Shown in pieces: positions 8,349-16,604 of a DNA stretch of 64,000 nucleotides. The notes beneath the pieces were generated by a model, which worked only from the letters and a program-made list of their open reading frames with translations, was not told where the DNA came from and made no database searches. Each line of letters begins with the position of its first letter. Position 1 is the stretch's first letter. This stretch comes from Teichococcus rhizosphaerae (GTDB lineage: Bacteria > Pseudomonadota > Alphaproteobacteria > Acetobacterales > Acetobacteraceae). A program made the position numbers and the translations under genes. The stretch is from assembly GCF_002631185.1 (NCBI RefSeq), contig NZ_PDNU01000004.1, positions 89,841 through 153,840 of the forward strand. Reading direction: 5' to 3'.

Positions 8349-9554
8349 TCACGCCTGGCGGAGCAGCATCAGGGCGCCCTGCACGGGGGAGCCCTGTTCC
8401 AGGCGCAGCACGTCCCGGCGCTCCGCCACGGCGGCGAGGCCCACCTCGGCGCAGAGCGCGCGCAGGGCCGGCAGTGCGTGGCGGTAGCGCAGGCCGGGGC
8501 CGAGCGCGTAGCCGCCCTCCCCCTCCCCCAGCTCGACGCTGAACAGCGCGAGCCCTCCCGGCCGCAGCGCGCCGCGCAGCGCCGCCAGCGCCGGCGCCAG
8601 GTCGCCCAGGTAGTTCAGCACGTCGGCCGCGGCGATCAGGTCGAAGGCGGCAGGGTGCCGGGGCAGGAAGTCCAGCAGGTCCGCCTCGTGCAGGGCGGCG
8701 TAGCAGCCCTGGCGCGCGGCCTCGGCCAGCATGCGCGGCGAAAGGTCGAGCCCCTCCAGCCGCCGCGCGAAGGGCGCCAGCGCCACCCCCGAAAGCCCGG
8801 TGCCGCAGCCGAGGTCGAGCACGTCCAGCGCCGCCGCCGCGGCAATTCCCGAGTCGCGCAGCAGCTCCGCCAGGGCGGCGGGGGTGCGGTAGCCGAGCCG
8901 GCCGGTGAGGTCCGCCTCGAAGCGCGGCGCGTACTGGTCGAACAGGTCGCGCACATAGGCGGCGGGGGCGCGCTCCGGCATCGGCGCGCGGCCGAGCGCC
9001 GCGAGCAGGAAACGCGCCTGCGCCGCCACCGCCGGGTCCGGCCCGGGGCGCGCCAGCGCCGCCTCGGCCATGCGGATGGCCTCTGGCAGCGCGCCGGCCT
9101 CGCGGCAGGCATGGGCCAGGGCCAGCTTCGGCTCGGCGGCGTGGGGCGCCAGCTTCACCGCCTGGCGCAGCGGCGCCAGCGCCGCGCGCGCCTGGCCGAG
9201 GCCGCACAGCGCCTGCCCCAGGTTGCGCAGCGCCACCGCGTCATCCGGCCGCCGGGCCAGCGCCGCCCGCAGCGCCGCCACCGCCGGCTCGAGCTCCCCC
9301 GCCTCGGCCAGCGCGCCGCCGAGCGAGGCGAGAAACACCGGCGCCTCCGGCCGCAGCGTCACCGCCCGGCGGATGAGCGGCAGGGCGCGCGCCAGCTCGC
9401 CACGCTGGCGGTGCAGCGTGCCGAGCAGGTTCAGCGCGTTGGCGTCGTCCGGGCTGCGGGCCAGGAGTTGCGCGTAAAGCGCCTCCGCCTCCTCCAGCGC
9501 GCCGGCGGCATGGCGCGCGGCGGCCTGGCGCAGCAGCGCCGCGTCGTCGCTCAT
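8349..9554 (-). CDS. TPR-repeat protein fused to a class I SAM methyltransferase
   Basis: The N-terminal half (residues 1-190) is a string of tetratricopeptide repeats (for example DDANALNLLGTLHRQRGE, then PEAPVFLASLGGALAEAGE). The C-terminal half (about 200-400) is a Rossmann methyltransferase with motif I VLDLGCGTGLSG near residue 245 and an acidic residue after strand 2 (EGLDLSP). The link region YVRDLFDQYAPRFEADL is typical of TPR-methyltransferases of this type, which are common in Alphaproteobacteria; their substrate is generally unknown. It begins 16 bases after fhs on the same strand, so a shared transcript with a one-carbon metabolism gene is likely. Confidence 0.85.
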   Translation of the reverse strand: MSDDAALLRQAAARHAAGALEEAEALYAQLLARSPDDANALNLLGTLHRQRGELARALPLIRRAVTLRPEAPVFLASLGGALAEAGELEPAVAALRAALARRPDDAVALRNLGQALCGLGQARAALAPLRQAVKLAPHAAEPKLALAHACREAGALPEAIRMAEAALARPGPDPAVAAQARFLLAALGRAPMPERAPAAYVRDLFDQYAPRFEADLTGRLGYRTPAALAELLRDSGIAAAAALDVLDLGCGTGLSGVALAPFARRLEGLDLSPRMLAEAARQGCYAALHEADLLDFLPRHPAAFDLIAAADVLNYLGDLAPALAALRGALRPGGLALFSVELGEGEGGYALGPGLRYRHALPALRALCAEVGLAAVAERRDVLRLEQGSPVQGALMLLRQA

Positions 9555-9570
9555 GCGCGGCGCGGCCGGT

Positions 9571-11244
9571 TCAGAACAGCCCCTCGATGCGCCCTTCCGC
9601 GTCGAGGCCGATGCTCTCGGCAGCGGGGCGGCGCGGCAGCCCGGGCATGGTCATGATCTCGCCGCAGATGGCGACGACGAAGCCCGCGCCGGCCGAGAGC
9701 CGCACCTCGCGCAGCGGCAGCACATGCCCCTCCGGCGCCCCCATCAGCGTGGGATCGGCGCTGAAGGAGTACTGCGTCTTGGCGATGCAGACGGGCACAT
9801 GGCCGAAGCCCTGCTCCTCGAAGCGCCGCAGCCTCGCCGCCACGGGCGGCGGCACGGAAACGCTGGCGGCGTGGTAGATCTCGCGCGCCACCGTCTCGAT
9901 CTTCCCCTGCAGCGACATGTGGTCGTTGTAGAGCGGCTCGAAGCTCGCCGTGCCGCCGGCGATGAGCGCCTGCACCGCGCGGGCGAGGTCCGCCGCGCCC
10001 GCCGCGCCGTCCGACCAGTGGGTGCAGAGGATGGCCTCGACGCCGAGCGGCCGCACCGCCGCCTGCACCGCCGCGATCTCGGCCGCCGTGTCGCTGGTGA
10101 AGCGGTTCAGCGCCACCACCACGGGCAGGCCGAACTTCTGCATGTTCTGCACATGGCGCCGCAGGTTCGCCGCGCCGCGCGTGACGGCGGCGACATCCTC
10201 CGCGCCGAGCGCCGACTTCGCCACGCCGCCATGCATCTTCAGCGCCCGCACCGTGGCCACCACCACGCAGGCGGAGGGCGCGAGGCCCGCGCTGCGGCAC
10301 TTGATGTCGAGGAACTTCTCGGCACCGAGATCGGCGCCGAAGCCGGCTTCCGTCACCACCACGTCGGCGAGCTGCAGCGCCAGGCGCGTGGCGATGACGC
10401 TGTTGCAGCCATGCGCGATGTTGGCGAAGGGCCCGCCATGCACCAGCGCCGGGCTGCCCTCCAGCGTCTGCACCAGGTTGGGCGCCAGCGCGTCGCGCAG
10501 CAGCGCGGCCATGGCGCCATCGGCCTTCAGGTCGCGCGCCGTGACGTTGCGCCCGTCCCGCGTCTGGCCGACGATGATGCGGCCCAGGCGCTGCTGCAGC
10601 TCCTCCAGGTTCTTCGACAGGCAGAACACCGCCATCACCTCGGAGGCCACGGTGATGTCGAAGCCGTCCTCGCGCGGGAAGCCGTTGGGCACGCCGCCCA
10701 GCGCCGCGTTCACCTGCCGCAGCGCGCGGTCGTTCATGTCGATGGCGCGGCGCCAGGAAACGCGGCGGGCATCGAGGCCCAGCTCGTTGCCCCAGTAGAG
10801 GTGGTTGTCCAGCATCGCCGCCAGCAGGTTGTTCGCGGAGGTGATGGCGTGGAAGTCGCCGGTGAAGTGGAGGTTGATCTCCTCCATCGGCGCCACCTGC
10901 GCGCGGCCGCCGCCCGTGGCGCCGCCCTTGACGCCGAAGCAGGGCCCGAGCGAGGGCTCGCGCAGCGCGATCATGGCGCGGGTGCCGAGGCTGTTCAGCG
11001 CGTCGCCAAGCCCGATGGTGGTGGTGGTCTTGCCCTCGCCCGCCGCGGTGGGGCTGATGCCGGTGACCAGCACCAGCGCGCCGCGCGGCGCGGCGCCGTC
11101 GCGCGCGGTGGCGAATTCCAGCCCGACCTTCGCCTTGTGCCGGCCATAGGGCTCCAGCGCCGCCTCCGGGATGCCGGCGCGCGCCGCGATCTCCTGGATG
11201 GGAAGGAGCCGCGCGGCCCGCGCGATGTCGAGGTCGGTCACCAT
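9571..11244 (-). CDS. fhs: formate-tetrahydrofolate ligase
   Basis: Fhs makes 10-formyl-tetrahydrofolate from formate, THF and ATP, feeding purine and formyl-methionine synthesis or taking up formate from one-carbon oxidation. The 557-residue length is normal for the family. The P-loop-like ATP site is seen at [20 protein letters not shown] (around residue 57), followed by the conserved [19 protein letters not shown] and, later, the GPFANIAHG block. It is divergent from a Bug-type binding protein gene across 157 bases. The methyltransferase gene lies just downstream. Confidence 0.96.
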   Translation of the reverse strand: MVTDLDIARAARLLPIQEIAARAGIPEAALEPYGRHKAKVGLEFATARDGAAPRGALVLVTGISPTAAGEGKTTTTIGLGDALNSLGTRAMIALREPSLGPCFGVKGGATGGGRAQVAPMEEINLHFTGDFHAITSANNLLAAMLDNHLYWGNELGLDARRVSWRRAIDMNDRALRQVNAALGGVPNGFPREDGFDITVASEVMAVFCLSKNLEELQQRLGRIIVGQTRDGRNVTARDLKADGAMAALLRDALAPNLVQTLEGSPALVHGGPFANIAHGCNSVIATRLALQLADVVVTEAGFGADLGAEKFLDIKCRSAGLAPSACVVVATVRALKMHGGVAKSALGAEDVAAVTRGAANLRRHVQNMQKFGLPVVVALNRFTSDTAAEIAAVQAAVRPLGVEAILCTHWSDGAAGAADLARAVQALIAGGTASFEPLYNDHMSLQGKIETVAREIYHAASVSVPPPVAARLRRFEEQGFGHVPVCIAKTQYSFSADPTLMGAPEGHVLPLREVRLSAGAGFVVAICGEIMTMPGLPRRPAAESIGLDAEGRIEGLF

Positions 11245-11401
11245 GGAGTCATCCTGCCGGCTTACGGAGGCAACGGCTTATCCGCAGCGTTCCATGCCGG
11301 CAAGACAGGCCCGGGCGTCCGGTCCGGCCCGTCCCCCTGGCCAGGGCGGGCGCCGTCATGTCATCGTACCGCCAGAAACAGAACAACACGGAGAAACGTC
11401 C

Positions 11402-12409
11402 ATGCGCCGCCGCACACTCGCCGCCCTGCTGGGCGGCCTGCCGCTGCTGCCCGCCTTCCTCGCCCCCGGCTCCGCCGCGCTGGCCCAGCAACCGGCCGCC
11501 CAGACCGCCTGGCCCAGCCGCCCCGTCACCATGCTGGTGCCTTTCGTCGCCGGCGGCCCGTCCGACATCGTGGCGCGCGCCATCGCCAATCGCATGAGCC
11601 AGACCATCGGCCAGCCCGTGGTGGTGGAGAACCGCGCCGGCGCCAATGGCGAGGTGGCCGGGCGCCTGCTGGCCCGCGCCGAGCCGGATGGCCACACGCT
11701 GATGGTGGGCTCGATCGGCGTCTATGCCATCAACGCGGCGCTGCGGCCGGAGCTGGGCTACGACCCGGTGAAGGACTTCACCCCCATCAGCCTCGCCGTC
11801 ACCACGCCCAACGTGCTGGTGGTGAACCCCGAGAAGGTGCCCGCCAGGACCATGGCCGAGCTGGTGGAATGGCTGAAGGCCAACCCCCGCAAGGCAAGCT
11901 ACTCCACCAGCGGCGTCGGCTCCTCCGACCAGATGACGGCGGAGCTGTTCAAGCAGCGCACCGGCACGGACGTGGCGCATGTGCCCTATCGCGGCGGCGC
12001 CGCGGCGGCGACCGACCTGATCGCCGGCAACGTGCAGATGTCCTTCCAGAACCTCGGCACCGTGGCGGGCCACATCCAGGGCGGGCGGCTGCGCGCGCTG
12101 ATGGTGACGGATGCGAAGCGCCACCCCGTGCTGCCCGACGTGCCCACCGCCGCCGAGGCGGGGCTGGCGGACTTCGTCGTCACCTCCTGGCAGGCGGTGA
12201 TGGCGCCGGCCAACATGCCCGCCGCGCTGCGCGACCGCGTCCATGCCGCCGTAGCCGAGGCGCTGCACCACCCGGAGGTGAAGCCGCGGCTGGAGCAGAT
12301 CGGCCTCATGGTGGTGGGCAACACGCCGGAGGAGTTCGGCCGGTTCCAGCGCGCCGAGATCGCGCGCTGGCGGCAGGTGATCCAGACCGCGGGCATCACC
12401 GCCGAGTGA
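11402..12409 (+). CDS. Bug/TctC-type periplasmic solute-binding protein
   Basis: The 335-residue precursor starts with a Sec signal peptide ending ALAQQ (about residue 28). The mature protein carries the family's hallmark segments: WPSRPVTMLVPFVAGGPSDIVARA, then QPVVVENRAGANG and DGHTLMVG. Bug proteins bind small carboxylates and related compounds for tripartite tricarboxylate transporters, but most copies, like this one, lack adjacent tctA/tctB genes, so ligand and partner are unknown. The ATG at 11402 follows a GGAG site (CACGGAGAAACGTCC); longer upstream frame sequence overlaps the divergent promoter area. Confidence 0.92.
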   Translation: MRRRTLAALLGGLPLLPAFLAPGSAALAQQPAAQTAWPSRPVTMLVPFVAGGPSDIVARAIANRMSQTIGQPVVVENRAGANGEVAGRLLARAEPDGHTLMVGSIGVYAINAALRPELGYDPVKDFTPISLAVTTPNVLVVNPEKVPARTMAELVEWLKANPRKASYSTSGVGSSDQMTAELFKQRTGTDVAHVPYRGGAAAATDLIAGNVQMSFQNLGTVAGHIQGGRLRALMVTDAKRHPVLPDVPTAAEAGLADFVVTSWQAVMAPANMPAALRDRVHAAVAEALHHPEVKPRLEQIGLMVVGNTPEEFGRFQRAEIARWRQVIQTAGITAE

Positions 12410-12414
12410 ATGAT

Positions 12415-12431
12415 CCAGATCAAGGATCTGG
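12415..12431 (+). terminator. short hairpin between the Bug gene and ompW
   Basis: CCAGATC at 12415-12421 pairs perfectly with GATCTGG at 12425-12431 around a three-base loop, six bases after the Bug gene stop. There is no T tract, so its action as a terminator is uncertain. Confidence 0.35.
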
Positions 12432-12494
12432 CCGCCCAGCCGACCTATTCCCCTCCACGGCGGCGCCCGCGCCGCCTGGAACGAGAGGTTGGTC

Positions 12495-13169
12495 GTGAAC
12501 AAGATGACGCGCGGCGCCCTGATGGGCGCCGCCATGGGTGCCGCCCTGATGGGGGCGCCCGCCCAGGCCCAGGGCCTGATGGGAGAGCTGCCGGGCTTCC
12601 GGGGCAAGCAGGCGGGCGACCTGGTGGTGGGCTTCGGCGCCATCGGCGTGCTGCCGCAGAAGGGCGGCCGGGTGGATGCCATCGGCGGCAAGCCGGAAGC
12701 CTCCGACACCCTGACCCCGCAGCTCGACCTGACCTACTTCCTCACCTCGAACCTGTCGCTCAACCTCATCGCCGCCACCAGCCGGCATGACGTGTCGGTG
12801 CAGGGCTCGGCGCTGGGCGATGTCGATCTCGGCCGGGTCTGGGTGCTGCCGCCCACCCTCACCCTGCAGTTCCACCCGCTGCCCGCCGCGCGCCTCAGCC
12901 CCTATGTGGGCGCCGGCGTGAACTACACCGTGTTCTATGGCGAGGGCGGCGGCCGCACCCCTCCGGTGAGCAAGGTGGATGTGGAGAACAGCTGGGGCTG
13001 GGCGCTGAACGCCGGCGTGGACTATGCCCTGACCCCGAACTGGGGCCTGAACCTGGACGTGAAGAAGCTGTTCCTGCGCCCGGACGTGTCGGTCAATGGC
13101 GGCGCCATCGGCGCCCGCGCCGACCTCGACCCGTGGATCGTGGGCGCGGCGCTGCGCTACCGCTTCTGA
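12495..13169 (+). CDS. OmpW-family outer membrane beta-barrel protein
   Basis: The product is about 224 residues, with a signal peptide ending in PAQAQG. OmpW proteins are eight-stranded outer-membrane barrels with a hydrophobic channel. Seen here are the family blocks AGDLVVGFGAIGVLPQ, TPQLDLTYFLTSNLSL, PYVGAGVNYTVFY and the ending GAALRYRF, whose last aromatic residue suits BAM insertion. The GTG at 12495 sits six bases after GAGAGG (12483-12488), so I prefer it to the TTG at 12489 or the ATG at 12504. It stands alone between a Bug gene and a convergent hypothetical gene. Confidence 0.88.
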   Translation: MNKMTRGALMGAAMGAALMGAPAQAQGLMGELPGFRGKQAGDLVVGFGAIGVLPQKGGRVDAIGGKPEASDTLTPQLDLTYFLTSNLSLNLIAATSRHDVSVQGSALGDVDLGRVWVLPPTLTLQFHPLPAARLSPYVGAGVNYTVFYGEGGGRTPPVSKVDVENSWGWALNAGVDYALTPNWGLNLDVKKLFLRPDVSVNGGAIGARADLDPWIVGAALRYRF

Positions 13170-13235
13170 GGCACCTCTCCCCGGCTGGCCGGCCCTCGTG
13201 CCGGCCGCGCCGGGGCCCCGGCGGTCCGGACCGGG

Positions 13236-13871
13236 CTACCCGGCCCCGGACCGCAGCGTCACCTGCCGGATTTCCCAGCTTCCCTGGCGCCAGGCCAGGT
13301 CGAGCGACAACCCCCCGCCTCCCTCGCGCGGCAGCAATTCCAGCCGCGCCGCGCCCCAGCCCAGCGGCCAGGCGAGGCGCACCGTTCCGGCCGGACCCAC
13401 CGCCGGGTCGCGCAGCGGCGGCGCGGCGAGCCGGCGCGCTTCCAGCAGCCGCGCCACCGCGGCCGGGTCGCGCGCGCCAGCGGCCAGAGCCGAGGCGAGC
13501 CCTCCCAGATAGGGCCGGGAAGCGCCCTGCGCGGTGCCGGCGGGGGCTTCGAACCGCAGCGCGGCCCCGTTCGCCGGAAGGGCGGCCAGCAGCCCCGCGG
13601 CGTCGTGGCGGAGCATCAGCCCCATCAGCTGCAGCACGGGCGTGGCAAGCGCCAGCAGCCCCGCCAGCCCTCCAGCCGCAAGCCAGACCGCCAGCCGCCG
13701 CCCTGGCGCCACCTGTTCCCCGGGCTGTTCCCTGGGCGCCACCTGTTCCCCGGGCAGCACGCCTTCCCCTCGCGCCATCCGCTCCGCCGGGGCCGGCTCG
13801 GCGGGGCCAGGGTCCCGGCTGCGGGCCTCATAGGCATCCCATGCCTCGTCCCACGGATCCGCGCTCGGCAT
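13236..13871 (-). CDS. single-pass membrane protein of unknown function
   Basis: I do not recognise this 211-residue protein with confidence. It has an acidic N-terminus (DPWDEAWDAYEARSRD), a repetitive Gln/Pro/Glu/Val/Ala stretch at about 35-58, and one clear membrane helix (about 60-82, LAVWLAAGGLAGLLALATPVL). A soluble C-terminal part follows and ends in strand-like sequence (GSWEIRQVTLRSGAG). The pattern of one helix followed by a domain starting LMLRHDAAGLLAALP somewhat resembles DUF2939 proteins, but this is a weak match. It is on the same strand as the lipid ABC transporter operon, 195 bases downstream of the auxiliary lipoprotein gene. Confidence 0.6.
   Translation of the reverse strand: MPSADPWDEAWDAYEARSRDPGPAEPAPAERMARGEGVLPGEQVAPREQPGEQVAPGRRLAVWLAAGGLAGLLALATPVLQLMGLMLRHDAAGLLAALPANGAALRFEAPAGTAQGASRPYLGGLASALAAGARDPAAVARLLEARRLAAPPLRDPAVGPAGTVRLAWPLGWGAARLELLPREGGGGLSLDLAWRQGSWEIRQVTLRSGAG
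13705..13755. repeat. 21-base direct repeat with 30-base period inside a gene
   Basis: The 21-base unit GGCGCCACCTGTTCCCCGGG plus a final C occurs at 13705-13725 and again at 13735-13755. On the minus strand it encodes the repeated GEQVAPG in the N-terminal region of the hypothetical membrane protein, and the 30-base period keeps the reading frame. Confidence 0.85.
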
Positions 13872-14066
13872 GCGAAAAGCCCCTTCCCTTTCCGGCCTGG
13901 CCCGCCGCTCCCGCCCCTCAGGCCGAAAGGGCGACGTGCCAGCCGCCCGTCTCGTTTTTGAGATTATCCGGAGGCGGCTTGCTCAACCGTTAACGGAAGA
14001 TGGGCAGCGGACGAAAAACGGATGGGGCACGGCGCCGGGCACCGCCACCCCGTGCCACCGCCCCGC

Positions 14067-14699
14067 TCAGGCGTAGCGCGCCAGCCCCTGCTCCAGCGCG
14101 CCCAGGGCGCTGGCCATGGCCTCCTTCATCGACTCGGCCAGCGCCTCCGGCGGCAGCGGGCGCTGCGGCGGGAGCAGCGCCGTGCCGCGGATGGCGAGCT
14201 GGGTGAGAAGCTGCGCATCGCCGCCCGTCTCGCGCAGCAGCACCACGGAGAGCCCGGCCACCGCCTCGCCCTTCTCCAGATCGGCATGCAGCGCCGTCAG
14301 CTCGCTCTCCAGCACCAGATCGGGGCTGACGCGGCTGCCGGTGGCCACCACGCCGTTGAACAGGCCGGAGGCGGAAAGCCAGCGGCGCATCGCCTCCTCG
14401 GCCAGCTCCACCGGCGGCGCGCTCCATTCGGCGTAGAAATCGACCGAGACGGTGCCGTCCTCGCGCAGCGTGCGCAGGCCGCGCGTGTCCTGGCCGGGGG
14501 CCGCGCGCATCAGCCGCACCTGCAGCACCCGCCCGCGTCCGCGCCGGCCCGGCGGGCCATCCCGCCGCGGATCGAGCGGGAAGCGCTTGGTCTCGACATA
14601 GGGCCGCTCGGGGATGACGCTGCAGGCGCCCAGGGGCAGCGAAGCCAGCGCAGGCAGGGCCAGGAGCAGCAGGCGTCGGTTCATGCGGGGGGCTCTCAT
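14067..14699 (-). CDS. ABC-type transport auxiliary lipoprotein (PqiC/ABC_trans_aux type)
   Basis: The 210-residue lipoprotein is the fourth component of the lipid ABC transporter encoded upstream. The signal (RRLLLLALPALASLPLGAC) ends in a lipobox with Cys at residue 26, so it should be anchored to the outer or inner membrane. The rest fits the ABC_trans_aux family (VLQVRLMRAAPGQDTRGL, later AIRGTALLP and an alpha-helical end). The ATG at 14699 overlaps the mlaD stop (ATGA); a second ATG at 14684 would give a standard-length signal peptide, so either could be the true start. PqiC-like lipoproteins bridge MCE proteins to the outer membrane; that role here is inferred. Confidence 0.8.
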   Translation of the reverse strand: MRAPRMNRRLLLLALPALASLPLGACSVIPERPYVETKRFPLDPRRDGPPGRRGRGRVLQVRLMRAAPGQDTRGLRTLREDGTVSVDFYAEWSAPPVELAEEAMRRWLSASGLFNGVVATGSRVSPDLVLESELTALHADLEKGEAVAGLSVVLLRETGGDAQLLTQLAIRGTALLPPQRPLPPEALAESMKEAMASALGALEQGLARYA

Positions 14700-15721
14700 C
14701 AGCGGTTGGCGGGCGGCGGCGGCGGCGCGCCGAAGATGGCCTGGCCGGGGGCGCGGCGCAGCGTCTCGGTGGTGTCGCGCAAATTGCTCACCACGGCGCG
14801 CAGGTCGCGCAGGATCGGCGCGAGGTCGGCATTGGTGTCCTGCGTGGTGTTGCGCGCCGCCCGCGCCGTCTGCTCCAGCGCGCCGATGACGGCGGGCAGC
14901 CGGGTCAGGGCGCGGCGCATCTCCTCGGTGGCGGCGCCGGTGTTGGCCAGCGCCTCGCGGATCTCGGGGCCGGCGAAGGTGGTGCGCAGGTCGGCCGCCA
15001 CGCCGCGCAGCTCGGCCACCATGGCGGGCACGTCGGAGCTCTGCACCACCTGGCGCAGCAGCGCCATGGTCTGCGCCGCCTCGGCCAGAAGGTGAGCGAA
15101 GTCGCCTTCGTCCACCTGGGTGCGCAGGGTGCGGACAATGCCGCTGACATCGTCCAGCAGCTGCTCCAGCGGCGCCTGCTGGATGCGGGACAGGATGGCC
15201 TCCGCCGCGTTCTGCACCTGCGCCACGGTGGAGGGCATGGAGGGCACCACCGGGTAGTCCGGCTCCCAGGGCACCTCGCGCGGCGGGAATCGCTCGGGGC
15301 TGACGAAGTCCAGCTCGATATAGGCGACGCCGGTGATGCCCTGGCTGGAAAGCCGGGCGCGCAGCCCGCGCTCCACCGAGCGCATGGCCTGCTCCTGGCT
15401 GCGCACCGTCGCCTTGGCGGGGTCCAGCGACAGGCGGACCAGCACGAGCTGGAAGGCCTCCAGCGCCGCGTTGCGGCTGCTCGGCGGGTATTCGGCGTTG
15501 ACCAGACCGACCTGGCTCACCTGCCCGATCTGCACGCCGCGGTAGCGCACCGGCGCGCCCACCTCGAGGCCGGTGACGCTTTCCTCCAGGTAGGTTTCGA
15601 AGACGATGCTCTGCCGGCCGAAGCCGCCGCCCGTCAGGAACAGCAGGAAGCCGAGGCCAAGCGCCAGCCCGACCAGGATCAGGGCGCCGACGCGGACATA
15701 GAGGCTGCTGGAACTCGCCAT
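14699..15721 (-). CDS. mlaD: MlaD-family (MCE-domain) lipid-binding protein
   Basis: The 340-residue protein has one N-terminal membrane helix (about 9-31, VGALILVGLALGLGFLLFL) followed by an MCE domain (about 40-120) with GLEVGAPVRYRGVQIGQVSQVGL, the lipid-binding barrel seen in MlaD. The rest is a long helical region (about 150-320), longer than in E. coli MlaD (183 residues) and closer to PqiB/Tgd2-type or Mce proteins. It ends in a Pro-rich tail. It lies four bases after mlaF. With MlaE and MlaF it should form an inner-membrane complex moving phospholipids between the membranes. Confidence 0.88.
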   Translation of the reverse strand: MASSSSLYVRVGALILVGLALGLGFLLFLTGGGFGRQSIVFETYLEESVTGLEVGAPVRYRGVQIGQVSQVGLVNAEYPPSSRNAALEAFQLVLVRLSLDPAKATVRSQEQAMRSVERGLRARLSSQGITGVAYIELDFVSPERFPPREVPWEPDYPVVPSMPSTVAQVQNAAEAILSRIQQAPLEQLLDDVSGIVRTLRTQVDEGDFAHLLAEAAQTMALLRQVVQSSDVPAMVAELRGVAADLRTTFAGPEIREALANTGAATEEMRRALTRLPAVIGALEQTARAARNTTQDTNADLAPILRDLRAVVSNLRDTTETLRRAPGQAIFGAPPPPPANR

Positions 15722-15725
15722 GGTG

Positions 15726-16604
15726 TCAGGCCGCCTCCCGGCGGAAGAAGGCGCGCACGGTCGGGTGCGTCGCGTGGTCGCGCAGCGCGCGGGGGTCGCC
15801 CTCGGCGATCATGCCCTTGGCCTGCTTGTCCAGCATGATGCAACGGTCGCCAATGGCCAGGATGCTCTGCAATTCGTGGGTCACGACGATGAAGGTGGTC
15901 CCGAGGTCGCGCGCGAGGTCTCGGATCAGCTGGTCGAGGCCCGCGGAGGTGATGGGGTCGAGCCCGGCCGAGGGCTCGTCGAGGAACAGCAGCGGCGGGT
16001 CGAGCGCCATGGCGCGGGCGATGCCGGCGCGCTTGGCCATGCCGCCCGAGATCTCCGCCGGCAGCCTGTCGGCCGCGTCCGACAGGCCGACGAGGCCGAG
16101 CTTGACGCGCGCCACCTCCTCGCGCGCCGCGCGCGGCAGGCGGGTGTGCTCCTCGAGCGGCAGCATCACGTTCTCCAGCAGCGTCATGCTGCCGAACAGC
16201 GCGCCGGACTGCCACATGACGCCGATGCGCGAGAGCAGCTCGCGCCGCTCCTGGCCGCGCGCCGCGCCCAGGTCCTCGCCCAGGATGCGGATCTCGCCCC
16301 CGGTCGGCCGGTGCAGGCCGATCAGCAGCTTCAACAGGGTGGACTTGCCGGAGCCCGAGCCGCCGAGGATGACGAACACCTCGCCCTGGCGCACCTCGAA
16401 GGTGACGTCGCGGAACAGCACGTTGTCGCCGAAGGCCATGGTCACGCCGCGCGCGCCGACCACGGCGGGGGCGTCCGCCCTTCCCGCCGCGTCCCGCATG
16501 GTCCCCTCCATCCCGGCTGCGTCCTTTCCGGTCACGTCCTGCCCGGTCACGTCCTGCCCGGTCACGTCCCCTCCGGTGACTTCCATGCCGGCCATGCTCA
16601 CCAT
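15726..16604 (-). CDS. mlaF: MlaF-type ABC transporter ATP-binding protein
   Basis: This 292-residue ATPase powers the lipid transporter. Walker A (GGSGSGKST, ~80), Q-loop, the ABC signature ISGGMAKRAG and Walker B LLFLDEPSAGLDP are all present, and the sequence TFIVVTHELQSI supplies the switch His. The ATG at 16604 overlaps the mlaE stop by seven bases (ATGGTGA). The first 35 or so residues, including the repeated D-V-T-G-Q, are extra compared with E. coli MlaF (269 residues); translation could also start at the Met of MRDAAGRADAP near 16499, which would avoid the repeat. Confidence 0.92.
   Translation of the reverse strand: MVSMAGMEVTGGDVTGQDVTGQDVTGKDAAGMEGTMRDAAGRADAPAVVGARGVTMAFGDNVLFRDVTFEVRQGEVFVILGGSGSGKSTLLKLLIGLHRPTGGEIRILGEDLGAARGQERRELLSRIGVMWQSGALFGSMTLLENVMLPLEEHTRLPRAAREEVARVKLGLVGLSDAADRLPAEISGGMAKRAGIARAMALDPPLLFLDEPSAGLDPITSAGLDQLIRDLARDLGTTFIVVTHELQSILAIGDRCIMLDKQAKGMIAEGDPRALRDHATHPTVRAFFRREAA
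16516..16590. repeat. 15-base tandem repeat in the 5' part of mlaF
   Basis: Five copies of a 15-base unit close to GTCACGTCCTGCCCG run head to tail. The copies at 16531-16545 and 16546-16560 are identical, and the outer ones are degenerate. On the minus strand they encode a pentapeptide repeat (GGDVT, GQDVT, GQDVT, GKDAA) at the N-terminus of MlaF. Because the unit is a multiple of three, copy-number changes would keep the frame. Confidence 0.85.

Noticed and set aside
9553..12498. A 981-codon plus-strand frame over fhs and the Bug gene
   Set aside because: Its left half is antisense to fhs, and its right half overlaps the Bug gene in another frame. It has no recognisable domains and a skewed composition.
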